Shown here: piece by piece, positions 21,196 to 32,085 of the stretch
How the letters are laid out: each line of letters starts with the position of its first letter
How positions within the stretch are numbered: position 1 is the first letter of the stretch
Assembly (NCBI GenBank): GCA_963585895.1
Contig: OY757904.1
Span: 89,605,168 to 89,669,167 of the forward strand
Length of the DNA stretch: 64,000 nucleotides
DNA from: Sepioteuthis lessoniana
Taxonomy: Eukaryota > Mollusca > Cephalopoda > Myopsida > Loliginidae
Direction: 5' to 3'
Translations under genes and position numbers: made by a program
Notes under the pieces: model-generated
What the model was told of the DNA's origin: nothing
The model's input: only the letters and a program-made list of their open reading frames with translations
Database searches by the model: none

Positions 21196-22755
21196 TTGTA
21201 CCCAGTTATAGCTAACGGAATCAGAACAGGCGACCCCCGTGGATTCAATAAAGGACGCAGTTCGAAGTTCCATGAAGATTCCCGAGTTCGACAAACACCT
21301 GAAGAAGGCCGGAGGACATATCGGCCGAAACGTTGTGGAAATAACAATAAAGATGAAGACAATTGTCCGAAAACCCTTCATGATGAAAATAACCAAGCTT
21401 CGTCTCAGAAATTTTGACAACTAATCTCCAAGCTCTCTAAAAGATAGCTTTACAGTCACCAGCGCAGATATCCAACACAACAAGGAATATGCGAATATTC
21501 TGGACGAATACCCGGATATCATCCAATATCCAACCCTTCAACAACAAAGATATAGTGAAACATAGCGTCAAATCATTAGAACCATAACACCACCAATCCA
21601 CTTCTCACCATAACAATAAACTCCAGAAAACAATCAATCACCAAGAATTTCGTCAATGCTCTGTGATGGAATTGTTCGATCATCGAAGTCTTTACGTTTC
21701 ACCTCTCCACCTCGTTCTTAAACCAAACTCAAAACCAATCCATGTAAATGTTGAGTACATCAAACTCAATGTATCAATGATGCTGGGTTGTTATTCAGTG
21801 TTTCATACATGATTTCACCAGAGGACTTCAAGCTACATCAATATTTTCCAAAGTGGATTTCGCAAAAGCATACTACCAAAATGCCTGCAGCCGAGACATT
21901 ACTGACGAGTTCCTAGATATGCTCAGACTTCAGCGCTTAGTTAAAAACATGTTAAGAGGATTGCCAAATGACAATGCATGCATCAATAATATACTTAAAA
22001 GCCAGGAGAAAGAGCACCACAAATCTTACTTCCATCAAGTTCTACAGCAACAATCAAATCATACGTTGAAGATTAATGTAAGAAAAAGGCATATTTGTTC
22101 CAAATGTAATTCTTAGGTCACTAAATAGACACAAACTGGATCAGTTTTCATCCACCGAAAGTTGAAGCTGTACTTCAATTCCAACTAACAACTCCAGCAG
22201 TTGCAACGTTTTCTTATAAACTACGACCACGAATAATCTCAACTTGCTCTACGATATTTTCGCTTTTGACAAACATTCTACTGAACAAAATAAAGGAAAC
22301 AAAACAGAAACTTTCACTTGAGCCAGAAGGACTACATACCTTTAATGTAGCAAAACTGCATAGCAAACTGACCGACGACAACCTAGCAAGTTTAACCTCA
22401 ACCACTGATCCAAGTTCGTCAGCTGTGAATCAACAAAAGATAGATAATACCGGGTGCCTATATATTTCTTCATAGCCAAACTCACCTCTACTCAAAATTT
22501 GTTTGGCTCAGTATGAATAAAAGCATTAGGTCTAGGATTGAAGCCTTCACAGACTACCTGTGCTGCAAAGTACAATAGCCGACAAATTCACCAAACGATA
22601 TATCTAGTAACCTCGATAGTCAAGAAGACTTTCATCAAAGGACCTTTTCCCCTTTTAATTTAAATATACATTTTCCTCTAGTTTTCTATACTTTACTTTA
22701 TTGCATTTTCACATATTTGTTTTCAGTTTCCGACATTTCTATCAAATTCCATTCA

Positions 22756-22757
<2 letters not shown>
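21196..22757 (+). pseudogene. Gypsy-4 gag-pol relic with altered RT catalytic box
   Basis: The frame at 21239-21424 carries KIPEFDKHLKKAGGHIGRNV, a segment found near the 5' part of one Gypsy group. From 21480, frames give YANILDEYPDIIQ (region before RT), then LYVSPLHLVLKPNSKP and FSKVDFAKAYYQ (RT fingers/palm, 21700-21880). In 21853-22116 the catalytic position reads CINNI and is followed by HHKSYFHQVLQQQSNHTLKI, so both active-site Asp codons are Asn. RNase H and linker traces follow to about 22600, then a partial LTR (22616-22757). Heavily frameshifted. Confidence 0.7.
22616..22757 (+). repeat. Partial 3' portion of the Gypsy-4 LTR
   Basis: gtcaagaagactttcatcaa through ccgacatttctatcaaattc matches 23935-24069 with few differences. 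It is cut off on the right by a long (TA)n array. Confidence 0.8.

Positions 22758-22826
<69 letters not shown>
22757..22826 (+). repeat. (TA)n microsatellite
   Basis: About 35 TA units between the partial Gypsy-4 LTR and the MITE. Confidence 0.95.
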
Positions 22827-22830
<4 letters not shown>

Positions 22831-22954
22831 TGAATAGGTCCAGTACATGTGTCCAGAACATGTGTCACAAGGCCATGTGAATGGGGTACTCACATGCCCT
22901 TGTGACACATATGTTTTCTGACGAAAGCAATAAGCTGGAAACATACACGTATGT

Positions 22955-22986
<32 letters not shown>

Positions 22987-23031
22987 ATTCTTAAAGAAAT
23001 ACAAATCTCTTACTGGACCTATTCATTTTAA
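22825..23031. mobile_element. TTAA-flanked hairpin MITE
   Basis: A 199-bp element (22829-23027) has perfect 17-bp terminal inverted repeats AATGAATAGGTCCAGTA and is flanked by TTAA on both sides (22825-22828 and 23028-23031), the target duplication of piggyBac-type transposons. Inside, gtgtcacaaggccatgtga (22862-22880) faces its near-complement (22890-22908), and pairing extends outwards to about 22853-22920 with a small bulge. An (AAGA)n array lies at 22955-22986. It encodes no protein. The termini do not start with the CCC usual in piggyBac. Confidence 0.8.
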
Positions 23032-23095
23032 AATATTTACTTTTTTCTCTCATTGGACCTACAACGAAAAAAATTACATAATATATGTATATACC

Positions 23096-23127
<32 letters not shown>

Positions 23128-23244
23128 AGTAAATAATGGACAATCCGATAATATATAAAGAAAAATTGGAGAGATTTATTGAGAAGCAAAGTCGACACTA
23201 TAGCGAAACGCTCCTTCAAATTGTATAACCTAGTTATCAATTTT

Positions 23245-23292
<48 letters not shown>
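23096..23292 (+). repeat. Cluster of short microsatellites
   Basis: (TA)n and (GA)n at 23096-23127, a second TA array at 23247-23268 and (GTTA)n at 23268-23292. No coding sequence lies between them. Confidence 0.85.
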
Positions 23293-23702
23293 TTCAATAC
23301 TTTCTTTTTTAAAGCTACTTCTATTTTTCTAAACGTTTTTTTAATCAATAAAAATGTAGTTTGGCCCAGCCCTCCTTTAGTCGGAAATGTCCCGATGATC
23401 TGTTTAAGTGAAACCTTGGTAAATTTTTCTGACTCTGCGGGAATTCATATTTCGCTTTACTTATTGCATTTAGCACTCATACGTTTAGCTTAGAAAATTC
23501 TGTAGGTGTTTTTTCTTTTGGTTTGGAATACGTTATTGGTTGATTATTTTCAAGTGATACGTATTCTTTTAGTCTTTTTTTTCCCTCCGGATACCAGTTT
23601 GTGTACAATTTTTTTCAATTTGCAAATTGTACTATCTGGGTTTTTTCACACCAGTAGAATTATAGAATAGGTTCAATAGAAAAATTGATCTCTTAATATA
23701 TA

Positions 23703-24121
23703 TGTGGAGAGGCAATACATCCCTTGCCTGTCGTTGATTTCTTTAATTTAGCGCTTTGAGACACAAAAAGTTATTACTGCTTGTATCCATTAAAACAGTT
23801 CTGCTAATGCCTGATTAAATTCTCTCTTTCTGCCAGTATCACTTCAAGAAATACTTGCCTTGACGATATGCCAGGTCCCAGGCCTGAGTGGACTAAAGGA
23901 GGTAGGAATTTATAATACACACGTAGTCAAGAGGACTTTCATCAAAGGACCTTTTCCCCTTTTTATTTAGATATTCATTTTCATCTAGTTTTCCAAACTT
24001 TACTTTATTGCATTTACATATATTTGTTTTCAGTTTCCGACATTTCAATCAAATTCCATTCAGTTTTTCAATTGTGTTCACTTCATTTATACACTACTAT
24101 CAGAGCAACCGATCCTCAACA
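23703..24121 (+). repeat. Gypsy-4-type LTR (solo or 3' LTR)
   Basis: Begins tgtggagaggcaatacatcc and ends gatcctcaaca, with TG and CA termini. Its 3' half duplicates 22616-22757, and the whole aligns in pieces with 4985-5220 plus 6846-7013. No internal sequence follows on its right, so it is either the 3' LTR of Gypsy-4, displaced by the intervening MITE and arrays, or a solo LTR. Confidence 0.7.
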
Positions 24122-24806
24122 CACATTTATATTTATATAGCATGTATATTTTCCTAATATATATAATATTGAAATGCTTGTGTCGCGCGCATGCGTGCGC
24201 GCGCGCGTGTGTGTGTAAAAATACAAATCTCTTCGTGGAACTACCTATTATGAATATCATATTTATATATAATATACATAATGTAAAATATATCGGACAT
24301 AATATCCGACAAGACGCTAAAAATTGGACCTAAGATTCTGAGGTTGATGTTATATTTGTTTCACTTTCTGATATAACGATTCGCTATTTAGTATACGATT
24401 ATCTTCAAAGACAATTTGACGATTTTGAAATTCTATAAATTTTTCTTTTACTTTTGTTCTATTAATCAAATGTGAATATGTTGTGAAGTTAATTGGATAT
24501 GTTGTGATATTAAGAATTTTAAAGAGATCTTTTGAAACTGAAATTTCTTAAACTAAGAATTTTTGAATTAGTACAATTGAGGTTGATTTATAAATATTCT
24601 GTTGTGCATTTTTGTGATAAAACTATAATGTCTACGAATTTTAAAAATGTTTTAAAGTTGATTGCCACAAAAACATTTATTATAAAATCAATTTGGACGC
24701 ACAAATAAAGGTAGATGATTAGCATTATTAACTTGTTTAACATACCTTAGTGCAACTAAATTCGTTTTATGTTTTATGTAAAAGTCTAATCCCCGTATTC
24801 TATTCT
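24122..24806. other. AT-rich spacer with a decayed MITE end
   Basis: No gene. A (GC)n/(GT)n tract lies at 24184-24218. Right after it, aaatacaaatctcttc plus tggaactacctatt at 24220-24252 resembles the right end of the MITE at 22998-23024, so a degenerate relative probably ended here. Confidence 0.5.
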
Positions 24807-24866
24807 TCGACTGGTGCTGTAGAATACGCTGACTGGATCTTTGAAGAGTAGTAAGCACCCCCCCCC

Positions 24867-24934
<68 letters not shown>

Positions 24935-25300
24935 GAGTGTTCTGGACACCATTTGATGGTGTTGGTCCAGTCAAGGAGCTCTGAGGAATGTCGAGAACCC
25001 CTTCATTGTCATTACTCTCCGTTCCACTATGATCAAGAGTGGAAGTGTCTATTAGGGTCCAATCTATGGGTCAAGTAGAACTGTTTAACTGTTGGCACAC
25101 AAAAGACTAGTGTTAAATTGGATTGTTAATGTTAAATAACAATACTTGAAACCATTTAAATGTGAGAAAGTATTTGACTGGCGCGTTTAAAAATGCTACT
25201 TAAAACTGTGTACAAATCATATTTTATATATAATGTACAAACAGAATTTGGCATGAAATAACCTACAAGGGTTGATATGCCATAAAATCCAATCACCATG
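24807..25300 (+). repeat. SINE-H copy 2 with (CA)n expansion
   Basis: Head tcgactggtgctgtagaata matches the LINE start at 58833 and copy 4 at 52565. The C run that follows the head in all copies has grown here into a (CA)n array (24868-24931). The next blocks (agctctgaggaatgtcgaga; gggtccaatctatgggtcaa) align with 20-120 of copy 1. The tail, acaagggttgatatgccata, ends at about 25300. Confidence 0.85.
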
Positions 25301-26470
25301 CCAACAAACCTATTCTTTTGAAAGAAAACGCTTGACTAAGAGATGACGACAATAAAAAGTTACTTCCCTTTAAAATTGATAGCTCAGTACAAGTTTCTTT
25401 AAAGTCAATAAGTAAATCAAAAATGTCCTCTGTAAATGATTACATTATATTCAAATAACATATTTTGGTATATCTTGTTATATTCAATTCTTAGCGTATC
25501 AAGATAAGCTTTATTCGGCTTTGGACAAGACTTTGAAAAATAATGATCACAATAAGAATGTGATTAAGTAATTGTTGACGCCAATTGTCTCTTCTGGCGT
25601 TTCAAAGTGATGCTGCAGTTTTGCATTTACTAAATCTTAATGTAAAATTTAGTTTTTCTAATTAAAAAATACCTAAAAACATAGATTTTATTATTATGAA
25701 ATGTTTTTAAATTTTGCGGTCACTGTTAATGTTAGAGTTTGCGTTTCAACCGGTATAGTTTTTTAGATTGAACTTTGCCTCCTGCACTGGTCGCTTCCGG
25801 GTGGAAGGTGCGGGAGGATCTTCCGGCCTGAACACCGGCTGGCACGAATTCGGTCTTTTTCAAATCGACCAGCATGCGAGACAGACGTTTTTCTTTTGCA
25901 AGGCAAAAAGAGGTAAGCACGTGAATTCTCTAGATTAATTGATTCGATTTAAATCATCACTTTCGTGGTGTATTTCCTTTTTTGGAACATTTACGAGTGC
26001 ATTTGTTTTGTTTCAGTTTTCACGTTGTAGAATGTATAGTTGAAGAATGTATAGTTGGAGAGTGTATAGTTGGAGAACGTATGCATTTTACGCTGGACAC
26101 GTGCGCGAATAAAGATATACAACTTCATCAGTACGAGACTCGTGTCTATGATTTTTGACTCCAGTTGCTGCTGTAAAAGTAACATTTCCCTCGTTAGAAT
26201 CATTCACATTTCCTTTAACTCATTATCGACCAAGCTTTCACTCCTTAATTGTATCAACTTCAATTTTTTTGTGAAATTATTTAAAAATTTATGAATTTTT
26301 ATTTTATAAAAATCGCATAACTTTTTAAAAATAAAACATCATTTAAATAAAAATCATTACTTCTTTTTTAAAAAGAAAATAAAAGTTTTTGATTTCATAC
26401 AAAACTGTCAGCATACATGTAACAAAACCATAATCAACGAATATGTGAAATGTCCATAATGTATATATAC
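25301..26470. other. Non-coding interval; one GC-rich open patch
   Basis: Mostly AT-rich. A patch at 25740-25911 is richer in GC, stays open for about 60 codons on the minus strand and about 50 on the plus strand, and ends on the plus strand in aaaaagag followed by gtaagc, a good splice-donor match. I recognise no protein family in either direction, so this is at most a candidate exon. At 26032-26082 the word gtatagttgaagaat recurs three times, a short minisatellite. Confidence 0.35.
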
Positions 26471-27520
26471 GGATGTGTTAAACGTTCACATGCATAAGAA
26501 TCCCGCGAACACTGACGACTCTCTTGGTTCAGGTACGAAACTTATTACCTTCTTGACTTTTAGGTTTTCGACACGAGGTGAGAGAGACACAATTTTTACT
26601 ATGCTGACTGTTCGTCCAGCGTCAGCTCTCAACTCACTGACCCAACAAACGCGCGTGCATCCCGCAGCAAACAACTGGATTGGCCTCGCCCAGATTCGAA
26701 TCCCAGCTCACTTTGCCCAGTCTCAAATCTCAACTAACTGATTTTTTCAAAATACCCAAGAATCCCAGCCCATCGCTTCCGGGCATGACGTAATTCACAT
26801 CCCCAGTCCTATTTCCTATCCGGGGTTTTTAACCTTCTCTTAATGATATAGTGATTTATTTCATTATTACATACAATTAAAGAGAGGCTCTCTGTCCGCG
26901 GTCGCACACGTGCGGGCCTATTGGATGCGCAATACTTCTACAGTTTTTCAAAGAGATAAATTAACCCTAATTCTTTTTGCTCAAAAAGGAAAATTTTTAC
27001 GCAAAATAGAATGTGTACTGGTCCAAATAAAAGAAGTCCACACAACATTTCGGGAAAATTATTTACATTGTTTCACATAATATTGCATAATGAACATGAT
27101 TTCTTCCTTAATAAGACAAACTTTAATGATAAATTATGCTAACACTATTTAACATTGCCATACTACATCCATACACAGCATAAAATCTATTTAGAGTTAT
27201 TTCTAAGCCAAATTACAAATCAACCGACCAGATAGAAACTCAGCAATTGTAGATATGTTTGTTGGGTCAGTAAAATTCGTCTGCTTTTTCTATAAAGTTA
27301 AGAGAGGGAGAGTCTTTCTCTGATTGGACATATCAAGCACGTGTGACGCCTTGTAATTTGGCGCTCATTTTAGACAGCCATTAAAAGACCAGCTCTACAA
27401 CAGGGTGCGCAGATATCATTTCTCAGAGGCAGACTCAAAGATATAAAATACTGAGTAAATAGAAGAAACCAGTTATTGTTTTCCCTCTTCAGCAGGCTGG
27501 TAAGTCTCTCAGATTGACGT
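26471..27520 (+). promoter_or_regulatory. Promoter-like region with possible first exon and splice donor
   Basis: A tRNA B-box-like agattcgaatcccag (26691) sits in 26471-26760 without a clear A box. From 26885 to 27380 there are motifs often found at polymerase II promoters: cctattggatgcgcaat (inverted CCAAT plus an NRF1-like word, 26917), ctctgattggac (27318) and an E-box cacgtg (27340). At 27500 cagcaggctg is followed by gtaagt, a perfect splice-donor hexamer. No open reading frame accompanies it, so an untranslated first exon is possible but unproven. Confidence 0.3.
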
Positions 27521-28183
27521 TAAATATAGGCAGAACATTTATATCGTTAATCATTCTTTGTTTCATTATTTTAATGAACATTTAGAGTTAAGAGAAGTTT
27601 TATTCATTTATTTGTTGTTGCTAGCCTTAAAAGAACTGCTTGACTCACACAATATGATCTCTGGTAGGAAATATTTCATTAGATCAGAATAGCAATTTTT
27701 ACATCAAATTCCTGTGCTTACTACTACCACTACTGTTTCTGCTACGTCCGCGCCGAACGAACAGATACCTTGAACGTTGGTCTTTTATTCTCATTTTTCT
27801 TTGGAATGCCTTAGAGGTCAGACGAGTACGAATTCTTTCCCCGCCACAAGCTATGAACTGTTTAGTAACGACCCAATTTCTTACGCTTCACAGTTCCTAA
27901 ACACTACTAACAAAATTTGACCACAACACTTCTTTCCAGGCCACTCAAATATTCTCTCAGAAGTACCAGCTCTGTCGTAATAAAATGATGAAATTTTAAT
28001 TCTCTTTAATACAAGATGGCGTTTAGTCCATTTCTCCCAGAAGATAGATTCAGCTGACGTGACTATTCCCATATCGTAATAAATGTCATAACCAGAGAAA
28101 AAAATCAAAATGATGACGGAAAAAATCTTATTCGAAATAATATACAATAAACACTCACTTTTTATCGGCAATGTTATGATTTA
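27521..28183. other. Non-coding interval
   Basis: AT-rich with no domain-bearing reading frame. The minus-strand 96-residue frame at 27881-28171 has no recognisable motif. Confidence 0.4.
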
Positions 28184-28239
28184 TTGCTGACAAGCCACGT
28201 CCCTTGTTTTTTAAGACGAGGGGCTCGGCTTGTCAGCAA
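28184..28239 (+). other. Perfect-arm hairpin
   Basis: TTGCTGACAAGCC (28184-28196) is the exact complement of GGCTTGTCAGCAA (28227-28239). The 30-nt loop can partly pair further (cgtccc against gagggg). The ~56-nt foldback has the size of a microRNA precursor but could equally be a small inverted-repeat relic. No surrounding gene is known. Confidence 0.5.
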
Positions 28240-28818
28240 GTATGGTGATCAAAAGCGTAATGATCTGCGTTTGTTGTAAATAAATCCTCAAGTGACGAGT
28301 TTATATTGGTTCTATTGCAGGGCTCCGTAGAAAAATATCGGCCACTGAAAAACAACACTAAAAAAGTATTATTTAGATAAAAAAACTTTTATTTATTTAT
28401 TTTCCATATTTTTACATTGATTTACAACATCTCAGTCGTCTAAGAATGTTAATTTTAAGCCTCTAAAAACATTTAACCTGATTTTTTTTCTTTTATTAAC
28501 CACATTCTTTTAGATTAAACTGAGAAAACGTATAAGGTAAAAAAAATAACGAAAAAACAATTATTTCATTGTTTTTTGAACTTCAAAAATAAGTCATTTT
28601 TCGAGCCAAATAGACAAACCGTTATAAAAAATGTTTGCCAAATCTAATTTTTGTGGAAATATCTTTAAAACGTACGAATCATTCACCTGCATCTTCATTA
28701 GGTAAGTCAAATTAACAAAATACCCGAGTGGGTGGGAGTGGCTCATGACAACAAAACGCTGGTGCATGTTTTTATACATAACTAATCTTTTTTTTACATT
28801 TACATTCCTTTATTCATT
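28240..28818. other. Non-coding interval
   Basis: AT-rich, no gene seen. It ends in the (TA)n array (28819-28834) that flanks the next element. Confidence 0.5.
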
Positions 28819-28834
28819 TATATATATATATATA

Positions 28835-30284
28835 TGTTGCAGAGTCCAGATAAATATACGGGTCCCCGCAAACTTTTGAAATATAAGTGACTGACAACGA
28901 ACTAGGCTAGAATGACGAAACAAGGGTGTTGCTTCGAAAGGCCAAACTTTATTATGGCGAATCGTAAATCGGAAAAGCGTACGGCGAACAATCGCCGCGA
29001 CCGGATGGTGGTCGTTGGTTCAGGATCTAGTCGCTGGAGCAGGTATGGATAGCTAGTACAAGACTGGTATTCATTGGATAGGTGGTCGCTAGTCTGGGAC
29101 TGGTTTCCGCTAGTGCCGGAAGGTGGTCGCTGGTTCAGGACTGGTAATTGCTGATGCAGAACTGGCAGTTGCCGGTATCTGCAAGTGCAGGAAAGAGGTC
29201 GCTGGTTCAGGACTGGTAGTTGCTGGTGTCTGCTGGTGCAGAAAAGTGGTCACTGGTTCAGGACTGGTAGTCGCTGGTTCAGGAAGGTGATCGCTGGTGC
29301 AGAAAGGCGGTCGCTGGTTCAGGACTGGTAGTTGCTGGTGCAGAACTGGTGGCTGGTGGTGCAGAAAAGTGGTCGCTGGTTCAGGACTGGTAACTGCTGG
29401 TACAGAATTGATAGTTATTGGTATCTGCTGGTGCAGGAAAGTGGTCGCTGATTTAGGACTGGTATCTGCTGGTGCAGGAAAATAGTTGCTGGTTCTGGAC
29501 TGGTAGTCGCTAGTGCAGGAAGGTGGTCACCGGTGCAGGGCTGGTAGCTGCTGGTGCAGAACTGGTAGCTGCTGGTGCAGGAAGATGGTCGCCGGTGCAA
29601 GAAGGTAGCTACTGGTGCCGTCTCAAAGGGTATTAGGTTAGACTTTCTGAACTAGTCCTGAAAAGGGTTGTTAGATTGAGAGGCTGGTAGTTGGGTCTGC
29701 TGCATTGTGCCGTCTCAGGAGTGTTTGGATAGGCTTTCCGAGTAGCCCTGAAAAGGGCTTTTAAGCTGAGAGGCTGGCAATCTTCCTGCATCGTCTGTGG
29801 CTGGAATCAGGACGTCAGCTTTAGGGGAAACCTTGAGTAGTCCTTGTGGGCAGCTGCTGCTGATTAGGCTTCGGTCGTAGAACGACCAAAGGAGAATCTG
29901 ATTTTTCCTGCATCCTTGGCTGACGTCCAGCCCAACTGATTTGACCCAGTTTAATACCGCTGCTTATATACCTACTCTGTGCTACTACGCTATGTGGTCT
30001 ACGTTGGATGACCTTGCTTATGATTACTAAATTATAGTGAGAAATTTCATTCTACTTCGACTATGTGTTTTTTGATACTACCTATTTTGTCCATTAGTTG
30101 AGGACTATCTTTAGAACGACAGGCTGAATTTAATACTTAAAAAAGAAAGTTCTGTGCGGAGCAATTTACTTCCTTTAGGATTCGTCCCTAAATACTATTG
30201 GCTACGACATCAGTGACTCATCACTTCTTGGAATAGGGTTTGTTTGTTTTGTTTTTGTTTGGGTTATGAGTAGTTAGTTGACTA

Positions 30285-30287
<3 letters not shown>
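28835..30287 (-). mobile_element. LTR-K copy inserted into a (TA)n array
   Basis: On the minus strand it ends tttgcggggacccgtatatt then ctctgcaaca at 28835, matching the other LTR-K ends. AATAAA is at 28948-28953 (complement), 113 nt from the end. A TATA box (complement of 29965-29973, ggtatataag) lies about 1 kb upstream. Between them 29040-29620 is an array of ~40-52-bp units built on gctggttcaggactggtag and gctggtgcagaactggtag. (TA)n lies immediately on both sides (28819-28834 and 30289-30343), so it inserted into a TA microsatellite. The conserved core was not found in this copy. Confidence 0.7.
29040..29620 (-). repeat. Minisatellite within LTR-K copy at 28835
   Basis: Imperfect tandem units of about 40-52 bp combining ggtcgctggttcaggactgg and tagttgctggtgcagaactg. 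At least ten units are recognisable. Short open frames on both strands only reflect the unit length. Confidence 0.85.

Positions 30288-30288
<1 letters not shown>

Positions 30289-30343
<55 letters not shown>
30289..30343 (+). repeat. (AT)n microsatellite
   Basis: About 27 AT units directly right of the LTR-K copy. Confidence 0.95.
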
Positions 30344-30349
<6 letters not shown>

Positions 30350-30865
30350 CTTTACTAATCATTATTTATCTTTTTATAGATTTTTCAGTTTAAAAGAAAA
30401 ATTAAGAAAACTTAGAGAAAAATAGTCTTTTAGATATTTGTCCCATCATAAATACATTCGCAAATTCATCATTGAATATTTTTAAAGATTTCTGGGAAAA
30501 CTTCTTTCATTGCAACACTTTAACTTTCGTATTTGCTTCTGCTTTTTATGTATCCATAGTTAATTTCGTCGATCGTTAAAATTTCGAAAACACAAAAATG
30601 AAAGAATACACATTTCACTAATCTCAAGTTGTATGTTGAATTTTGTATTAGTTACTAAGACACCATCGACCTTTCGTTCTGTAACAAACATCAATCAGAT
30701 CATCCGATTTAAATCAAATTTTCAGTGTTCATTCATTAATAAATTAATTTTATTATGCAATAGTTATTTCATCAAAAACTTTCTCATTTTCTTCCGGTCT
30801 TTTAACTTTATCACCGCACCCAACCCCATGGGAGTACTGCTATTAAATTGGTTTGGATATGGCAT
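30344..30865. other. AT-rich spacer
   Basis: No gene. The plus-strand frame 30633-30908 has no domain and runs into the next LTR-like element. Confidence 0.5.
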
Positions 30866-31059
30866 TGTTGCGGAGCCGATAAGCATGTCGATATCGCAAA
30901 TGATTTAAGTTTATGCATGCGAGTAATGACAGCCAAAGACAATAAAGAAAACAAAGGCAAGGTAACAAATATAATAAAGATGACAATTTATTGTCGTGTT
31001 TACAAGCGCGTGTGTAAAGTCCGTGGCGGTTGTATTTGTCTTTAGGTAGATGGGTGATG

Positions 31060-31475
31060 TCGGTAGCTGGTATGGTCGAATCGAAGAGAAGCGGCTAGAT
31101 GATCGTTGCTGGAAGCCGATGTGGGTCGAGACGTAGGATGTAGCTGGATGATCGTTGCGGGAAGCTGAGGTCGGTCGAGTTGTTGAATGCAGCTGGACGT
31201 TCGTTGCGGGTAGCTGAGGTTGGTCGAGTCGTTGAATGCAGCTGGACGATCGTTGGGGGTAACTGAGGCCGGTCGAGTCGTAGAAGTGCAGCTGAACGAT
31301 CGTTGCGGGAAGCTGAGGTCGGTCGAGTTGTTGAATGCAGCTGGACGTTCGTTGCGGGTAGCTGAGGTTGGTCGAGTCGTTGAATGCAGCTGGACGATCG
31401 TTGGGGGTAATTGAGACCGGTCGTGTCGTAGAAGTGCAGCTGGACGATCGTTGCGGGAAGCTGAGGTCGGCCGAG
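31060..31475 (-). repeat. ~49-bp minisatellite with three-unit higher-order repeat
   Basis: Units contain gttgaatgcagctggacg and ggtcggtcgag. Three slightly different units form a block of 148 bp that recurs, for instance gaggtcggtcgagttg at 31167 and 31315, followed by identical variants. Confidence 0.88.
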
Positions 31476-31799
31476 GTTGGTTAATCGAAGTCCCGGTTTT
31501 GAGAGTACGTTGGGTTAACCGGGGGTGCGTCGATTTAGCTGCTAACCCGTACAGCAAGTCGTACGAGGGCTAGTAGTTGCAATGCTAGGGCAGTCCGTAC
31601 AGCGTGTCGTACGTGGACTGGATGCTGCATTGCTGGAGCGTCGTGGTCGAAATCGGTGTTGGCAGCTTGGTCGCGTAGAGTCAGGTGAGCTGGCGACTAA
31701 GACTGAGACGTATCTTAGTACTGCGGACCAAGTAAACGGACGGGGAAACCGTGGCTAAGGTTTGCCAGGCCTTAGTACATACGAAGTCGAGCGAGCGAA

Positions 31800-32085
31800 T
31801 CGGTGAAGCTTGGGCTTTGTTGTGACCCCAGCTATGCGGACGTATCGGAGACGGTAGTTATGGCTTTTCCGTGTCTAAGCTGTGCGGACGTATCGATGAC
31901 AGTAGCTATGGCTGTGCCGCGCCAAAGCTGTGAGGACTTATCGATGACGGTAGCTATGGCTGTGCCGCGCCAAAGCTGTGCAGACATATCGGAAAGGTAG
32001 CTATGGCTGTGCCGCGCCAAAGCTGTGGGTATGATTTGAGGACGGTAACTATGGCTGTGCCGCGCCAAAGCTGTGCGGACGTATC
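31800..32085 (-). repeat. Second ~49-bp minisatellite in copy C
   Basis: Five to six units built on gctatggctgtgccgcgcc and aaagctgtgcggacgtatcg. The unit is unrelated in sequence to the array at 31060. Confidence 0.88.

Noticed and set aside
25732-25920. GC-rich patch as a definite exon
   Set aside because: A splice-donor match exists but no acceptor, no recognisable protein and open frames on both strands; kept only as a note.
26691-26705. tRNA gene from the B-box-like agattcgaatcccag
   Set aside because: No A box or cloverleaf at the correct distance.
31042-31557. Minus-strand 171-residue Ser/Thr/Arg-rich repetitive frame
   Set aside because: Produced by the 49-bp minisatellite of LTR-K copy C; a near-multiple-of-three 148-bp pattern leaves the frame open, and no start context or domain supports coding.
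31060-32085. CRISPR-like array
   Set aside because: Units are contiguous minisatellite repeats without unique spacers, and the window is eukaryotic.
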